The position numbers were made by a program, and so were the translations under genes. Positions 10,440 through 23,310 of a DNA stretch of 64,000 bases are shown one piece after another. How positions within the stretch are numbered: the stretch's first letter is position 1; every line of letters starts with the position of its first letter. Origin of the DNA: Gnetum montanum (lineage: Eukaryota; Streptophyta; Gnetopsida; Gnetales; Gnetaceae); the NCBI GenBank assembly GCA_015680685.1, contig MNCI01020374.1, positions 146,317-210,316 of the forward strand, in the 5' to 3' direction. Under the pieces are notes generated by a model. The model did no database searches. It had not been told where the DNA came from and worked only from the letters and a program-made list of their open reading frames with translations.

Positions 10440-13270
10440 GTGTTTATTTTTCATGATTAAGAATAACTTTAATGGCTTTAGTCAAAATATATGGTTCAAC
10501 ATTATTAAGTTTTTTGAGAATGCCTTCAGCTCCTAACCTACCTAGATTTGATTTTGTTATTGAATTAGCTATTTCTATTAGCATAGCTCTTGCACTAGAA
10601 CAAGCCTGCTCCAAATTAAGCTTCTTCTTAGTAGTTTAACCCATAATTCTTGTAACTACCATCATAATCATGTCCAAGAATCCTTGTTTGTATGGTGGCA
10701 GTACTTCTTTTTTGACTCTAGCTAGGTCATATATCTTTATGGTCTTCTCTCCATTTCCCTAAAACTAGCTTGTTTTCCCTCAATTTCTACAATTTCTTTT
10801 TCGGTCTTTCATACCCATTCTCTATTGTAGTTTACTTTAGTAATTACATCTTTGAAATTTAGTAGAGCTAGGTAAGAACAATCCAAGGCTTTTTTCTTTC
10901 TTGGCTTATTTTAATTCTAAACTGGTGATGGCTAATCTTTCCTCCATTTGAGCTACTTCTTACTCATTTTCTGGCAATGATTTCTTGATAGTTATGATTA
11001 CATTTAGCTATTTATTTTTCTCTCTTAAGCCTTTCATTTCTTCTTGTATCTTGGATGTCTCTTATTCATTTTGTAATAAAAACTCTTTAAGTTTGGCTAT
11101 TTGACCTTTAGATATCTACCTCATATCTTTGATTAGAGTAGCTATGGTTTCTAACATGTCTTCATATGACATGACAAGTTTTTGCTTCCTTATTTGTGGA
11201 TCATCTTCTTTATATTGGAAGATAACACTAACTTCTATTTTTAGCTTAATGGGAAGCTTCTAGCTTAATATAATTCATCTATCATTCTCTCTGATTTTGA
11301 AAGATCATGCTACTTCTTTCATCAAGTATTCTGAAGGAAAATTAAGGATGGTAAGGGTAGATGATGAGCTTTCTCCTTGCTTCTACTATTGTTGCTATAG
11401 ATGTAGCTATGTTAGTTCTACTACTTCAATAGTTGCTACTACTATAGCTCTTTCAAAATTTGTTGCTCTTGCAACTATTGTTATTGTAGCTCTTTCTTTG
11501 TTCTAGCTTTTTCAACTATTATTTTCCTCATTGCTTCGACTCTTGCATATTTGGCTCCATCAAGAGGAAACCTTTGATTAGGCATTATATATTCTAGTTC
11601 TAGTAGGATTCAAGAAAAATAATTTTCTTCCATTTTAGCTAAGTGTTCTTCTAAGAAGTCTCTATTCAAAGAATGCTTCCTATCTTCTATCTGTCTACAC
11701 ACTTCAATGATTGGGGCATTACAAACTACATCTAATAACTTCATTGATATGCTTCTCATTCATTGTGTTGGAGCTTCATCTTTGGCTTGATTAACCTCCT
11801 TGTTAATTACCCTAAGATAGACTACATCAGTATCATTTGGCTGAAGGACCTTTCTAGTCTTGATAGTGAAATATATTCTCTTTAGAGGTAGAGAAAAGCT
11901 ACATTATTCCCTATACCTTCTAGCCATTTCTCTAAAATGTCTTGGATTGATAAATTCTTAGCTTTAGTAGGAAAACCTTGTTATGCTTATAGTAATGTCA
12001 TAGAGGGTTTTCCCACATTTGATGTCCAACCTCTAAGGCTTCCAAATAAGGAGCCACAAACCTTGGTAATATGAAGGCCTTCCCTTTGAAACTTGCAATA
12101 AGACTTTGGGTGTAGTACACATGTAGAAAAATAGCTCTACAACATTTCCCCCTTATTTTGTTAATAACTTGTTGATTTAATCTTGGCTGAAAGGCTTTTA
12201 AAATCAACTTGATTAAATGAGAATAAACATAATTCATTAAGAACTCTAGAGCTTATGCATCAAAATAGATCCTCTGGTAGACAACTAGGAAGAAGTTGTA
12301 CTAGGGATCTTCTAGATGAGCTCTTCTTTATGATGTGTAGTCAATAAAAATTGGGACCATTCTTTTAGGTTGAGGAACCTCACTTAACAAGAAATCTAAT
12401 TAAAATAAGCTATGATCCAATTGAACCCCTGTCTCTTGAATTTTTGAAAGGCTCTGCTACAATGCATCATTCATATATTGAATAGGAAAGGAATGTCTTT
12501 TATTTTTAAAAGCTACACAAGCCCAAATGTGTTAGCAACTAAATTAATTTCATAGGTAGAATAAAAATTTAAAGCTAAATTAAAATTTTTTTAAGGGAAC
12601 CTAAGTTCTAAAGCTTTTGGAATGGTGTTCCTGTACCCCTAGGCCTTTGCTAAATTAGCCAATAGCAACTTAATGGTTTTCCTAGATTTGTGATGATTTC
12701 AAAAATTACCGCTCAACACCTTCTCATTAAACTGATGAGCTTCTATCTCAATAATATTTAGTTCTACTATCTCATAGATCTCATATGCCTTCTTAATGCT
12801 AATGTTAATGTAGCATTCTGTAATCCCCTTGAATTGTAGCTTATCATTTTTATAGACTATTTCTATTATTAGGTGATTCAAAACATCTCTGATGAGGTTT
12901 GTCCTGAGCCTAAGTCCAAGCTTATGGAGCCTTGTTTTTTTGTATATTTCCTTTCATTCTTCCATTGATTTTTTTGATTAAAGGCTTGATTTCTCTATTA
13001 AATCATGGTCTTCATCAAAGCTGAATATGTCAGCTTCTTCTACTTATAACTATAAGAACATAACATCAATCCATTGTCAAAGCTAATAAGTGCTTAGATT
13101 AAACTGTTGCAAGTATTCTGAGAAAGCAAAAGTACCAACATCTCAAAATTTTTATGATGCCTCTTCTTTCTCTTTGTGAGACATCTTGGCTATTTTTATA
13201 AAGGAATTTGTGAAGACTCTAGAGATACTTCTTCACACTTCAATGGCTTCTCTATATCTATCTTTAGCTC
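10440..13270 (-). pseudogene. Long decayed ORF of I1, function unknown
   Basis: Read on the minus strand, this 2.8-kb region gives protein-like sequence in shifting frames, with far fewer stops than the flanks. Two open pieces stand out: 12699-12881 (ends HQFNEKVLSGNF) and 11998-12237 (GKAFILPRFVAPYLEALEVG, then HQMWENPL). The second half (about 11500-10440) is rich in Glu, Lys, Ile and Leu with heptad spacing (DMLETIATLIKDMR, KIQEEMKGLREKNK), suggesting a coiled coil. It closes with a Lys/Ala/Leu-rich segment (SNLGRLGAEGILKKLNN). I recognise no family. It could be the single ORF of a non-autonomous element or a captured gene. Confidence 0.5.
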
Positions 13271-13489
13271 TATTTTAGCTCTTAGTTTTGATTGTTAATG
13301 GCTATGCATTTGAAATCTACCTAGATTCTACTTATTAATATTTAGAGCTCTATTCTTTAATTTTCTCACTTTTAGATGGGCTATTCATCTCAGTTCTCAA
13401 CACATATCACAAGTTTTGATTTTTTTGAGCTACAAGCTAAAGAGTTTAGGGTTAACATCTCAACCTATGTAGCTTCAATTGTCATATAG

Positions 13490-15180
13490 CTTTAGTATTA
13501 ATCTTAGCTCATAGAACCATTTTTGAATTTAATTATATAGTTGATTTTTGGTTCTAAAAACTATTTCATAGAAGAGCTGATGTGGTAGAGTGGTTTTTGA
13601 GCTTCCTCATGGAACCAGATTTTGGTTTTATCAGTTGTATTATATCCCTTAACTTCTTACTTGCAATATAGCAAGTTGGATTAAAAATTTAACATGCATG
13701 CACATAAATTAAAATTATATCCTTTTTGTGGAGTGGAGATGAGATCTAATGTGTCTCGTAGAATCATTTTAGAGTTTATCCATAGAACCATTTTCATTAT
13801 TTACAAACTCACTCTAGAAGGGAGCTGACATGGCAAAGCAGATTTAGAGCTAGCCCATAGAGCCAATTCATAGACTCACTTTTTGGTTCCAAAATCTTTT
13901 CTTCCATCTTGAGCTTATGTGGCTTTTGAGTTTTTTAAAATCCTCTAAGCTGGATTAAAATTATAATTTTCCATGTGTAGAATAATTTGTAGTAGGTCCC
14001 ATGTTTAAGCCTTATACTTTGGTGTTCACATGGATCATAGAAGTATTTTGGAGCTCATTTGTAAAATCAATTGTGTGCTCTATGAAATTTTTCTACAAGA
14101 GAGCTGATGTGGTAGAATGAGTTCAAGCTTCTTTGTAGAACCAAGTTTTAGTTCTATGTGCTATACCATGCCTTTTGTAACTTGCTGAGCTAAATAAAAA
14201 GGATAGTGCACACATGTGCAATTCTTAGTGGGTTTGAGATGAGTTTCATTCATCCTAACATGGCTTGTAGAACCATTTTAGCCTTTTTTTTTATAAAATC
14301 AATTTTTGGTTTTACAAATTGGCATCATATAGAAGTTGACATGGAAGATTTTATCTATAGGTTCCTTTTTAATTCAATTTCGACTCTATGAATTTGGTGA
14401 ATTTTTAGGAACTAACATGGTAGAGCCAATTTTGACCTTCTTTGTAGGGTAGATTTTTAGCTTTATAGACTGGTTCTATGAGTTGACATGGTAGAATCAT
14501 TTTTTTGCTCACTTGTAGAACCAAATTTTAGCTCTACAAGTGATGCTTTTTCCAAAGCTAAAATGGTAGAGCTACTTCTGCGCTTGCTTGTAGAACTAGA
14601 TTTTGGTTCTACAAGCCATGTAATTGATCTTTCACATCATGATATGTAATATCACCTTAATCACTTATTTGTAAATGCATAATGTCTATTAAGATCTTTT
14701 GTGTACTTCTTTGTTTGTAAAGCCTTGTTATGAAACTACTTTTTAGCTCTATGAATCCTTGTTCACACAATGAAGCTAATGTGGTAGAACTAAAAAGGGC
14801 ATTTCTTATAGATCCATTTTCTATTTTAACAAACGATATCCCATTTCAATCTCTTTCTTTGAGTTATGACATAGGAGTAAACGTGGTAGAACCAAAAAGT
14901 GTATCTCCTAGTACAACCATTTTCTTACTCTGCGAATCTTCTATTTGAATAGAGTTGACTTGGCAAAATTATTTTTCATACCTTTTATATAACCAATTCT
15001 TGTCTCTACTAACTCACATTACAAAATAGCTTTTGTGTCCTATGAGATATGCACAAAGCTAATTTTAGTCTTTTCTTATGCCTTAATGCCTCAAAGATAA
15101 GTTGAGTAGAACCATATTGTAGAGCCTATTTTTGGTTTTATGAGCTTCCTCTATGAACTTCCTCTATGAGCTGATATGTC
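13490..15180. repeat. Array of palindrome-bearing degenerate repeats in I1
   Basis: About ten to twelve diverged units spaced roughly 100-180 bp apart. Each has a GAGCTGACATGGTAGAAC core, then a spacer, then TTGTAGAACCAAA/TTTGGTTCTACAA, which is nearly self-complementary and could fold as a hairpin. Good copies lie near 13590, 13830, 14110, 14420, 14490, 14530 and 14590. No reading frame runs through them. Confidence 0.65.
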
Positions 15181-15749
15181 AAGTGTACTTAATGAATCCC
15201 CTTTTTCAAATTCAGATCACAACCTTTTTCCTAAAATGAAGGTTTCTTTCTGTGCTCAATTGTTTATTGTAATGCCAATCCCATATTGAGATGAATTAGT
15301 CCTTAAGCTATGTGGATTCATTCTTGATGGTCTCTAATAAATAGAGCCTACACTTGAGCCATGTCAAAATATTGTGCATTCTTTCTTTGATAGCTAATTT
15401 AGTCATTCCACATGATGTTAGATTAAATTCAAAACCTTGGCTCTTCAAACTAATTGAAATTTAATGAGTTTATGTGATCAAAAAAGTAGAATATTTTGGG
15501 ATTATTTATTAGCTTTAAAACCTTTTATCCCAAAAAGAAATTCAATCACAAAGACTTAATCTTCATGGTATCTCTATTGAACCTTCATTTGAAATTACCT
15601 TCACTTAGGTCTTATCTTTCACATAAATATAATGTGATGCAACTAATCTCAATTTCATCATGTGAATACATGAATCTCTTAAGTCATGAGATATCATAGA
15701 AAATTTTAGGACTTAAGCCCTACTCCATTAATGACCAAAAGTCACAACA

Positions 15750-16116
15750 AGTAGAACGGAAAGTTAGCTCCAAGATATATAGGTCCATTTAAAATAGTAA
15801 ACAAAATTGAAAAATTAGCATGTTAACTAGCCTTGCTGCCAATTTTACAAGGAATTCACAATGTCTTCCATGTTTCTCTCTCAAAGAAGTATATTCCTAA
15901 TGGAAGTCATGTTATCCAATGGGACGAAATAGTCATAAAATTAAATATTACTTATCAAGAGTATCCCATAAGGATTATAAATAAAAAAGAAAGATAACTA
16001 GGAAGTAAAGTAATTTTGATGATGAACGTTCTTTGAGAATGACATGAGAAAACTTGAGAAATAGAAGTAGATTTGAAAACTAAATTTCCTTACATTTTCC
16101 AAGAGAAATTTTTTTT
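15750..16116 (+). pseudogene. Integrase C-terminus of chromovirus Y1, after I1
   Basis: Continuation of Y1 integrase. Readable motifs are GKLAPRYIGPFKIVNKIEK (the GPY/F-type module), then LLPILQGIHNVFHVSLSKKY, IPNGSHVIQWDEI, the YQEYPIRI block and LGSKVI. It ends in a chromodomain-like tail (EIEVDLKTKFPYIF) just before the PPT. In intact Tekay/Del elements this C-terminal part steers integration towards heterochromatin. One stop and a frameshift lie in the last 60 codons. Confidence 0.85.
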
Positions 16117-16129
16117 AAAAAGGGGAATA
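16117..16129 (+). promoter_or_regulatory. Polypurine tract of Y1
   Basis: AAAAAGGGGAATA lies immediately before the LTR start TGTCATACCC. This is the plus-strand primer position. The inverted copy Y2 has a matching purine tract (minus strand, AAAGGGGCAAGAAAA) before its own LTR. Confidence 0.75.
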
Positions 16130-18107
16130 TGTCATACCCTAAAAATTTTTATAGATTTAATTGTTTAATTTGATGCATATGTTTAATTCTTTAATGCTAT
16201 CAAATACATTTCAATATGCAAGATTCGATTTTCTTAATAAAATCATAGGATTATATTATTATAGTTACTATTATTATTGTTGTTATCATTGTCACTATTG
16301 TCTTACATAAGTGGATGTAATCTACTTGTTAGAATATTTTGTTAAATTTTTTGTATTCTCTACTTTTTACTACTATTTAACTTCAATTATAAATCTTTGT
16401 ATATTTTATAATTAAATGTTGAAATCCAATTACCCCTAAATTTTTTCTCTCTATTAGTTATTATGCATTTATAGGAATTTTCTTATGTATATTTTATTTT
16501 TATGCATATTTATTTATGTATATTTAATATTTATTTTTCACATTTAGTTATGCACATTTATTCCTTATTATGCACATTTAATCATGTGATTATCTAATAC
16601 TCTATTAATGGAGTGTTTTGGAACCTAATCCTACCCAAACCATATCTCTTATTACTTTTTGTTATTAAATAAGAATTTTGAGTTTATTTTTAAATTATAA
16701 TTAAATATTGTATAAAAATATTTGTTAAAGAAGTATCTTAGGATGGTGTCCTACTTAGCATCTAACCTTACCAATGTTTCTGGGACATCTAAAAAGTTTG
16801 TCCAAGGTTTTTGAGCATTTCTTCATCATCCCTGGAAGCTCAAAAGCATACAAATATATATTGATGATTGTCATAACTCCATTGTTTATCAACATTATCT
16901 AGAAAATCACTAGTTTTAACCTTTGGTTTACTAAAATTGGAGTTACAATTCTCGAGATATCACATTTTCAGTTTGCTAGAAATTTCATAAAAGTTTTGGG
17001 ATTTAAAATTTTAAAACTATGATGAGTATTTATCATATATAATTTTAGCTTATGGTTGGGTAGAGCATTAGATAAAGATTCTATAGATTCAAATGGAATT
17101 TGATTTGGAGTTTGTATGGGATTGTTATGAATATTTGAACATTAAGAATATTAGCTAAAAGGGAAAATGGAAAATATACTTATGAAAATGTAAATGTTTA
17201 AATTTTTTTTTAAAAAAATTCAAATTAAAAAAGGTTAAATGTGGTTCATATCACATGCAAGTGAAAAAAGCCAATGTGGTTGAAAAAGTATCAAAATAAA
17301 CATAAGTATATAAAGTATATGCTATATATTTATAACATATAAACATAAATAATCTTTCATTTCCACCACCTTGCATCATATTTTTCTACTACCTTACCTA
17401 TGCATTAGGTTTTCTATTTCCTTTGAAGCAATAAGTATTTTTGCTCTATTTCTGAATTTCTCAACCATTTTTAACCCTATTTCTTTCATTCTGAGCTTGT
17501 TTCTTCTATTTATAAACATGTACCAAGCCTATGTGTCATGCTAGATGTGATTCTTCGACTTATAAATAGATTTTATCTTGATTTTGGTTCATGGAGGGTT
17601 TTTGAGATGTCAAAGTGAAAACTAATTTTGGGTGTTTTAGGTAGGAAATAAAGGTAATAAAAATATTTTAAAATCCCTACCAAAACTATAAGAAAGTTTA
17701 TTTTATTTTCCTTTTAATATGATTCTCCTATTTTGTTGTGGATTTTCTCTTTTATCTTTCTACTTCTTGGTTCTTCATTATTATTTTACAATTTTAATTA
17801 TTATGTTGAGACTCTATTAGAATTTTGTTATTTTAAGCTTATTTTTATATAGATATTTATTTTGCAACACTGTTTAGATTTTTTTCTATCTTTTAGTATA
17901 TTTTTAGATTATTTGAAAACTTGCCCAACTTGCTTCTTTGATATTTTAGAATGATTTGGGATTAGCCTTAATATAAATAAGATCTTTTGAGAATATTTGA
18001 GAAATTTTGGCTATTTTAATGATATTTTAAATTTAGAATATAATAATAATATATATGGGACTAGTTTTGCTTAGTTGGTAGTGGGATCCATGAATCTTTT
18101 AGATGCC
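16130..18107 (+). mobile_element. 3' LTR of chromovirus Y1, cut off at 18107
   Basis: Starts at TGTCATACCCTAAAAATTT after the PPT. It aligns in inverted orientation with 30762-32708 over its whole length, with shared phrases such as TTCCTTAATGCTATCAAA, CTACATAAGTG and GCCCAACTTGCTTCT. At 18107 the match to Y2 stops and gag sequence of element A begins, so the end of the LTR is missing. The Y2 copy suggests a full LTR of more than 3 kb. Confidence 0.8.
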
Positions 18108-19100
18108 CTTGCTTGCAATCAAAAACATGCTAAACATTGTAGAGGCCATGATGCATGTGAAGGATAGTTGGATCAAATGATTGTACATGAACAATATCCC
18201 CAAGTTTGAAGGGGGATATAATTCTAATTCACAAAATCATCTCTAAGCCTTTCATGATGTTTGTGCCTTAGAAAATGTAGAAAACTAATGAAAAAAATTG
18301 AAGTTGTTCCCTAGGACACTCATCAAGGAGATTGAAAGTTGGTACTAGTTCTTAGAACCAAAATCAATTAGATGGAGTATGATGATTGAACTCTTTAATA
18401 AAAAGTATCAAATGTGCTCTCAGGTGTCTAATATGAGGAAGTAGATCCAAGGATGGAGGCAAGAAACACATGAATCCTTGGATGCAACCATGAGTAGATA
18501 TTACTTTCTATACACAGATGCCTAGGCCATGGATTTTCTCAATGAGAGTAGCTCTGCCATATCGTAGATGGACTTAGAACAAACATGAGGAGAAATCTTG
18601 GGATCTATGCCTAAAGGTGACTTTCTAAACTAAGAGAACATTAGATTCAAATGCTAATCTAGTAGGTGGCTAAAGAAAATGGAGAGTTGAGAAAAAGGAA
18701 AAGTGTAGAAGAGTACAACTCAGACCCTTCCATCTACAAAAGGGAGGTACAGTTTTGTGATAATGAGGAGGAGGTAGCACTTCATGAAGTCATGTAGCGT
18801 AAAACCTTTTTGATACAAAAATCTATTTTTGAAATATCAGCGAAAATAGAAAAAATGTGGGATTATTTAGCCAAAAAGTTTCAAACTACCTTTAGAATTA
18901 CTGAAGAGTCCAAAGAGCAAGGTAGTGGTTGTGACCAATGAAGAATGAAGGAAGCTAAACATGCCCATCAAAGGGGTAAGATCAAAGCTGCTACTATTAA
19001 AAGGATGTAGATTCTAAGATAGATAATGATGGTGGGTGTGATATCTACCAATATAATGTCCTAAGGGATGTTTCCCCATTATGTCACACTCATAGGAGTC
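18108..19100 (+). pseudogene. Gag capsid to zinc-knuckle region of element A, 5'-truncated
   Basis: Begins inside gag, at a point matching B near 37750 (HVKDSWIK...). Readable pieces are MNNIPKFEGGYN, a QNHL*AFHD block, KKLKLFPR-like and W-L-L-x-I-RWSMM, the ordered capsid motifs also seen in C. The end carries GGCDIYQYN, a decayed CEIC-type knuckle. The N-terminal half of gag, the leader and the 5' LTR are absent. Stops often stand where C or B has Gln. Confidence 0.8.
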
Positions 19101-20260
19101 TAGGGAATATGCACTAAATCCTAGACTGATGAAAATATAAGCACCTAGAAGGTTGCCTTATCCTGAAGGAAACTACAGGATATTTCACCAACAAGCTTTT
19201 TATCTAAGTGGTGCTCCACCTTAACATCATGAGTAGTACCAGAAGTGGAAACATCCATAGTTGTGGGGGATGCTACCACCAAGGCAACAATACCCTTATT
19301 GGTAGCCAAATCCATATGGGTACTATGTTCAACAACCCATTTTTCCATGTGACTCTTCTAGTCACACTTCTTTTTAGCACCACTAATACACTCCTGACTA
19401 CTACAAAGCTTAATCTTCAAGAGTAGAATCCCCATTTTGTTTCAACACTCATCTTTTTGCACCAGTACCTCCACCCTCAACTTAGTTACCACCAATCCAT
19501 CCATGTATGATGAAATTCTAGCCCAATTATAGTAAAGAAACACCATAAGGACTATTAACTTACAGTTAGCTTCCTAACTAAGTGGTTTGGAGAATAAGCT
19601 CTAGAAAAGGTCTTTCTTCCAAATCAATAGTTCTTCTAAGCCCTCATAGACACCGACAATTGATGACCTTGCTTCTCCTTCATCGTCTACAATACCATTC
19701 ATGATCCCTTCAAACAAAATGCCTTCCAAGATGCATACTCTAATGTTGACCCATGTGGTCATAGATTTGATAAATGTTGGCCACCTTCCTAAGAAGAGAT
19801 ATGATCATGGGAGTCCACTAATCTACTTGAAAATTGCTGGAAATGAGCCATGTAAGGCTCTTTTGGACTCAGGTTTTGGTGTGAATTTTATTTTCCATGA
19901 AATGTATAAATCTTGGAGCCTACCTTTTGTTAAGAAGAGCAAAATTTGTGTTAAGTTGGTAGATCAGTCCATCACCATTACCTTGGAATTGGTGGAGGAC
20001 ATGGTGACCACTATCTATGGGTGGTCATATCTTGTTGATTTCCTAGTGATCAAAGTTGATAATTACAAGGGGAACTTCCAAATCATCATGGAAAGAACTT
20101 GGCTAAGTAAAATTGATGTGTGGTTGGGAATGAGAGACATCTCCTTGGAAAATTCTAAGGAAATGATTTTGAAAAAATTGAGAGGAAGAACATTCCATGC
20201 ATCATGTATAGTGACACAGGGTGACACTTCATGCAAACATTATGGTCTATAAAAAGTACA
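19101..20260 (+). pseudogene. Linker and protease of element A
   Basis: 19101-19700 is the Pro/Tyr/Gln-rich linker, full of stops. The protease is open for 183 codons at 19701-20252. Residues in order: a KKRYDHGSPLIYLKIAGNEP segment, ALLDSGFGVNFI (catalytic DSG), VKLVDQSITITLEL, a YLVDFLVIKVDNY block and IMERTWLSKID, where GRAWL is usual. It would have matured Gag-Pol. Compared with B and C it keeps Gln in VDQSI. The open frame ends at 20252. Confidence 0.85.
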
Positions 20261-21470
20261 ACAATCATAGCATGCAGGAAATGTGTAGATGTGTTTGAAA
20301 TTCAAAGGTGCTTGTACCAATAGCCACAAAATTGGAGGTCATCTAGTGGTTGATAGCTAAACCTAAAATTAGCTCAACTCTATGCATGGAACAAAGTAAG
20401 AGCTTGAAAAGTGCCTACATTAAAGGAATAAATGAGATGGAGCAAATCCATCATTAAATCTCTAATGAGCTTGATGATACTAATTGGGGAGAGTTGAAAA
20501 TCCTTGAAAGTCTTAAACAAGAGCCCATAGAGTACTCTACTAGCTAGAATAAAATATGCTTTTCTAAATAATGGAAAGGCTATCATCATCAATGCCAACC
20601 TTGCATCTATGCAGAAATAGAAGTTTTTGGAGGTGGCCAACAAATGGCCAACAACCTTTGCTTGGTCATATCATGAGTTAATTGGAATTAATATAAGCTA
20701 GCATTACATTTACATAGACTCTTCCATTAAACTAAAGAAGTATTTGCAATGGTGGTTGAACGCCAAATTGAAGCTACTCGTGAAAGAGAAGATTGAACAA
20801 CTTCTCAAGGTGGGGTTCATCTATCCCATTGCAAATAGCAAGTGGGTTAGCCCACTTGTGATAGTGACAAAGAAAGATGATAAATGAAGAGTTTGCATGG
20901 ACTTCAGAATGTTGAACATGGGAAGATACAGGAATCACTTTCCATTGTCATTTTTGTGTTAGATACTATTTCTAGGCACTATTACTATAGCTTTCTAGAT
21001 GGTTATAGTGGCTATAACCAAATCGAGATGGCATTGAAAGATCATGCCAAAATAACATTCATGAATTCTTGGGGGACTTTCACATAGAGAAAGATGTTGG
21101 TTGACCTATGCAATGCCCCTACCATATTCCAACATCTTATCCTAAGCATTTTCCAATAGTAGATTGGTAGTGGGGTGGAAGTATTCATGGATGACTTATC
21201 CAATTATGGGGCTATATTTGAGTAAGTCCTAGACCATATTGAGCAAGTTCTGAAAAGGTGGGTGGATAAAAACCTTATGCTCAACTAGTAGAAAAGCCAC
21301 TTGATGGTCCAAGAAGGCATTATGTTGGGGCATAGAATTTTAGAGAAAGGGATCGAGGTGAACCCTAAAAAAAATAAGACTCATCCAAGGAATTACTTGA
21401 TAGCCAAAAAATAGTTAGAAATGTGAGGTCATTCCTTGGCTACATTGGCTACTACTGGAGCTTCATAAAA
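20261..21470 (+). pseudogene. Reverse transcriptase of element A
   Basis: RT with ordered motifs: EKIEQLLKVGFIYPIANS, KWVSPLVIVTKKDDK*RVCM, then FLDGYSGYNQIEMALKDHA, ITFMNSWGTFT, LCNAPT-FQ, and the active site VFMDDLSNYG at 21180-21209. It ends in the connection with GHRILEKGIEV. The stretch 20261-20690 is the protease-RT linker. At least five stops and several frameshifts break it, many of them TAG. Confidence 0.85.
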
Positions 21471-22090
21471 AATATCTCTAAGATTGTCAAACTATTGGTG
21501 GAGTTAACAAAGAAGGATGCTTCATTTGTTTGGACTAAGAAATGTGATATGTATTCTAGAAACTTAAGCAAAAGCTCATAGAAACTCCAATTCTATGAGC
21601 ACTTGATTGGTCTAGGCCCTTTCACATCATGATAGATGCATCCAATTGTGCTTGGGAAGCCATGCTCATGTAATTGGATGAATCAGAAATGTCCTTACTA
21701 CATTCACTATGTGAGCAGAAGCATTGTGGGTGCATAGCTAAACTACACCATAATAGGGAAAGAGTTGATGGTAGTGGTGTACACCTTGGAAAAATTCAGG
21801 AACTACATGCTTGGGTACAAGGTTTTTATGCCCATGGACCATAGTGTAATCTAGTTCTTGATGAACAAGTTAACAATGAACCCCCATGTCATACGGTGGC
21901 TAGTGATCTTACAAGAATTCAATCTTACTATGGTAGATTGAAAAGGAAATGAGAACATGGTTGTTGACTACTTGTCTCGATTGATATGGGATAACAAAGA
22001 GAAGGAGAGCCCACTTGTAGATTAGTTCCCTGATGAACTCCTCTTTGCCAAGGCTATAATTTAATAGGTGCCCACTGAAATCAACTAGTA
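21471..22090 (+). pseudogene. RNase H of element A
   Basis: Motifs seen: FLGYIGYYW near 21430-21470 leading in, then RPFHIMIDASNCAWEAML (catalytic Asp in DAS), HYVSRSI-like, KELMVVVYTLEKFRNYML, FMPMDHS and LNKLTMNPHVIRW, and finally VVDYLSRL. This domain removes RNA from the RNA-DNA hybrid. Broken by stops. Confidence 0.8.
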
Positions 22091-23310
22091 CAATGGAATT
22101 CTCACCTATCTTCTCACTCAGTAGATGCCACAAGAGTGGGACAACAGGAAGAAATAATAGTTTCTTCACTAGGCAAAACACTTTATGGAAATCAATGAAC
22201 ACCTATACAAGGTGTGCACCAATGACTTGGTTCTATGGTGCATACCTGATGCTGAACAATAACATGTTGTCTAAGATGCTTATGAGGGTCCTTGTGGGAA
22301 CCACTATGCTAGGAGACACACGATCATTAAGATTCTCATGGTGGGGATATTATTGGACAATAATTTTCAAGGACACTCACCACTTCATCTACTCCTATGA
22401 ACACAACCAATGTGATGGTTGAATGACCACTCATATGGAGAAACCTTAGTAGTGGATCCAACCACTAGAGCCCTTCAATATTTAGGGCATCAACTTTAAG
22501 GGTCCATTCACTCCCATGTTAAATGGAAAGGCATACATTAGGGTTATTATTGACTACTGTACAAAATGGATGGAAGTTGTAACTATCATTGATTACACAT
22601 TTTCTACGACTACTTGTTTTGTAGAACAATATGTTGTAAATAGGTTTGGGGTGCCATGAGCACTTATTTTTGATAATGAAACTCATTTTACAAGTACTAA
22701 ATTTTGCAAGCTCATACAACACTTTGGGGTTGAACATAAATTAACAATACCCTACCACCCCCAAGCCAACATTTAAGGGGAGGTTACGAATAAGGAAATC
22801 ACAAAAATACTAATAAGAACTATTAGTTAATATAGGAGGGATTGGAGCACAAAACTCAACAATGCCATTTGGGCCTACTACTCCACTTGAAAACTTGCTA
22901 GTGGCTATTCTTCCTATGAGCATATGTACAGAAAATTACCAATACTTCCTATGCAAATGGAGCTGTACACTATCAATAGCTTGTGATCTTGACTTTGACC
23001 TAAGTCTAGCACAAAAGGAAAGATTAATAAATCTCAACTTGCTAGACAAGAACTAATTGGTGGTTCTATCATTTAATGTAGTACACAAGACATTTAATAA
23101 ACAATGACATGATCTTAGAATCAAGAAAGTAAAATTTTAAATAGGAGATAGGGTCCTATACTAGAATCCCACACACATACCACAAAGAACTAAATTTCAA
23201 AAATTGTGGGAGGAGCCTTACATTATCTATGAAACCTTTCCCTCTAGGGCCATGTTAATTTACAAACCTAAAAGCCCAAATAAAAAGCTACCAGTCAACA
23301 TGTAATAACT
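22091..23310 (+). pseudogene. Integrase of element A
   Basis: Zinc-binding region from about 22200 (the histidine side survives as YEGPCGNHYAR in a shifted frame; the cysteine side as YSYEHNQCDG). The core starts at FNIxGINFKGPFTPMLNGKAYIRV, with TKWMEV and a FDNETHF block. It then reads YHPQANI*GEVTNKEI, where the catalytic Glu is kept (GEV). The tail has a DRVLY*NPTHIPQRTKF segment and RAMLIYKPKSPNKK. It ends at 23300, and the shared A/B/C spacer follows. Confidence 0.8.

Larger units (their letters stand above)
9402..15749. mobile_element. Insertion I1, 6.35-kb unidentified element
   Basis: The Y1 integrase is interrupted exactly here. The inserted sequence starts TGTTGGTGA and ends TCACAACA, short inverted termini of TG...CA type. 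It is flanked by GGTAG (9397-9401) and AGTAG (15750-15754), a 5-bp target duplication with one mismatch. These are the marks of an integrase-type insertion, so an LTR element is likely, but I cannot align the two ends to each other by eye as LTRs. Inside are one long decayed minus-strand ORF and a palindromic repeat array. No RT, integrase or transposase motif is seen. Non-autonomous LTR element is the best guess. Confidence 0.7.

Noticed and set aside
9402-15749. I1 as a terminal-inverted-repeat DNA transposon
   Set aside because: The termini pair over only about eight bases, with one insertion, and start TG/end CA; no transposase is seen. An LTR-type insertion fits better.
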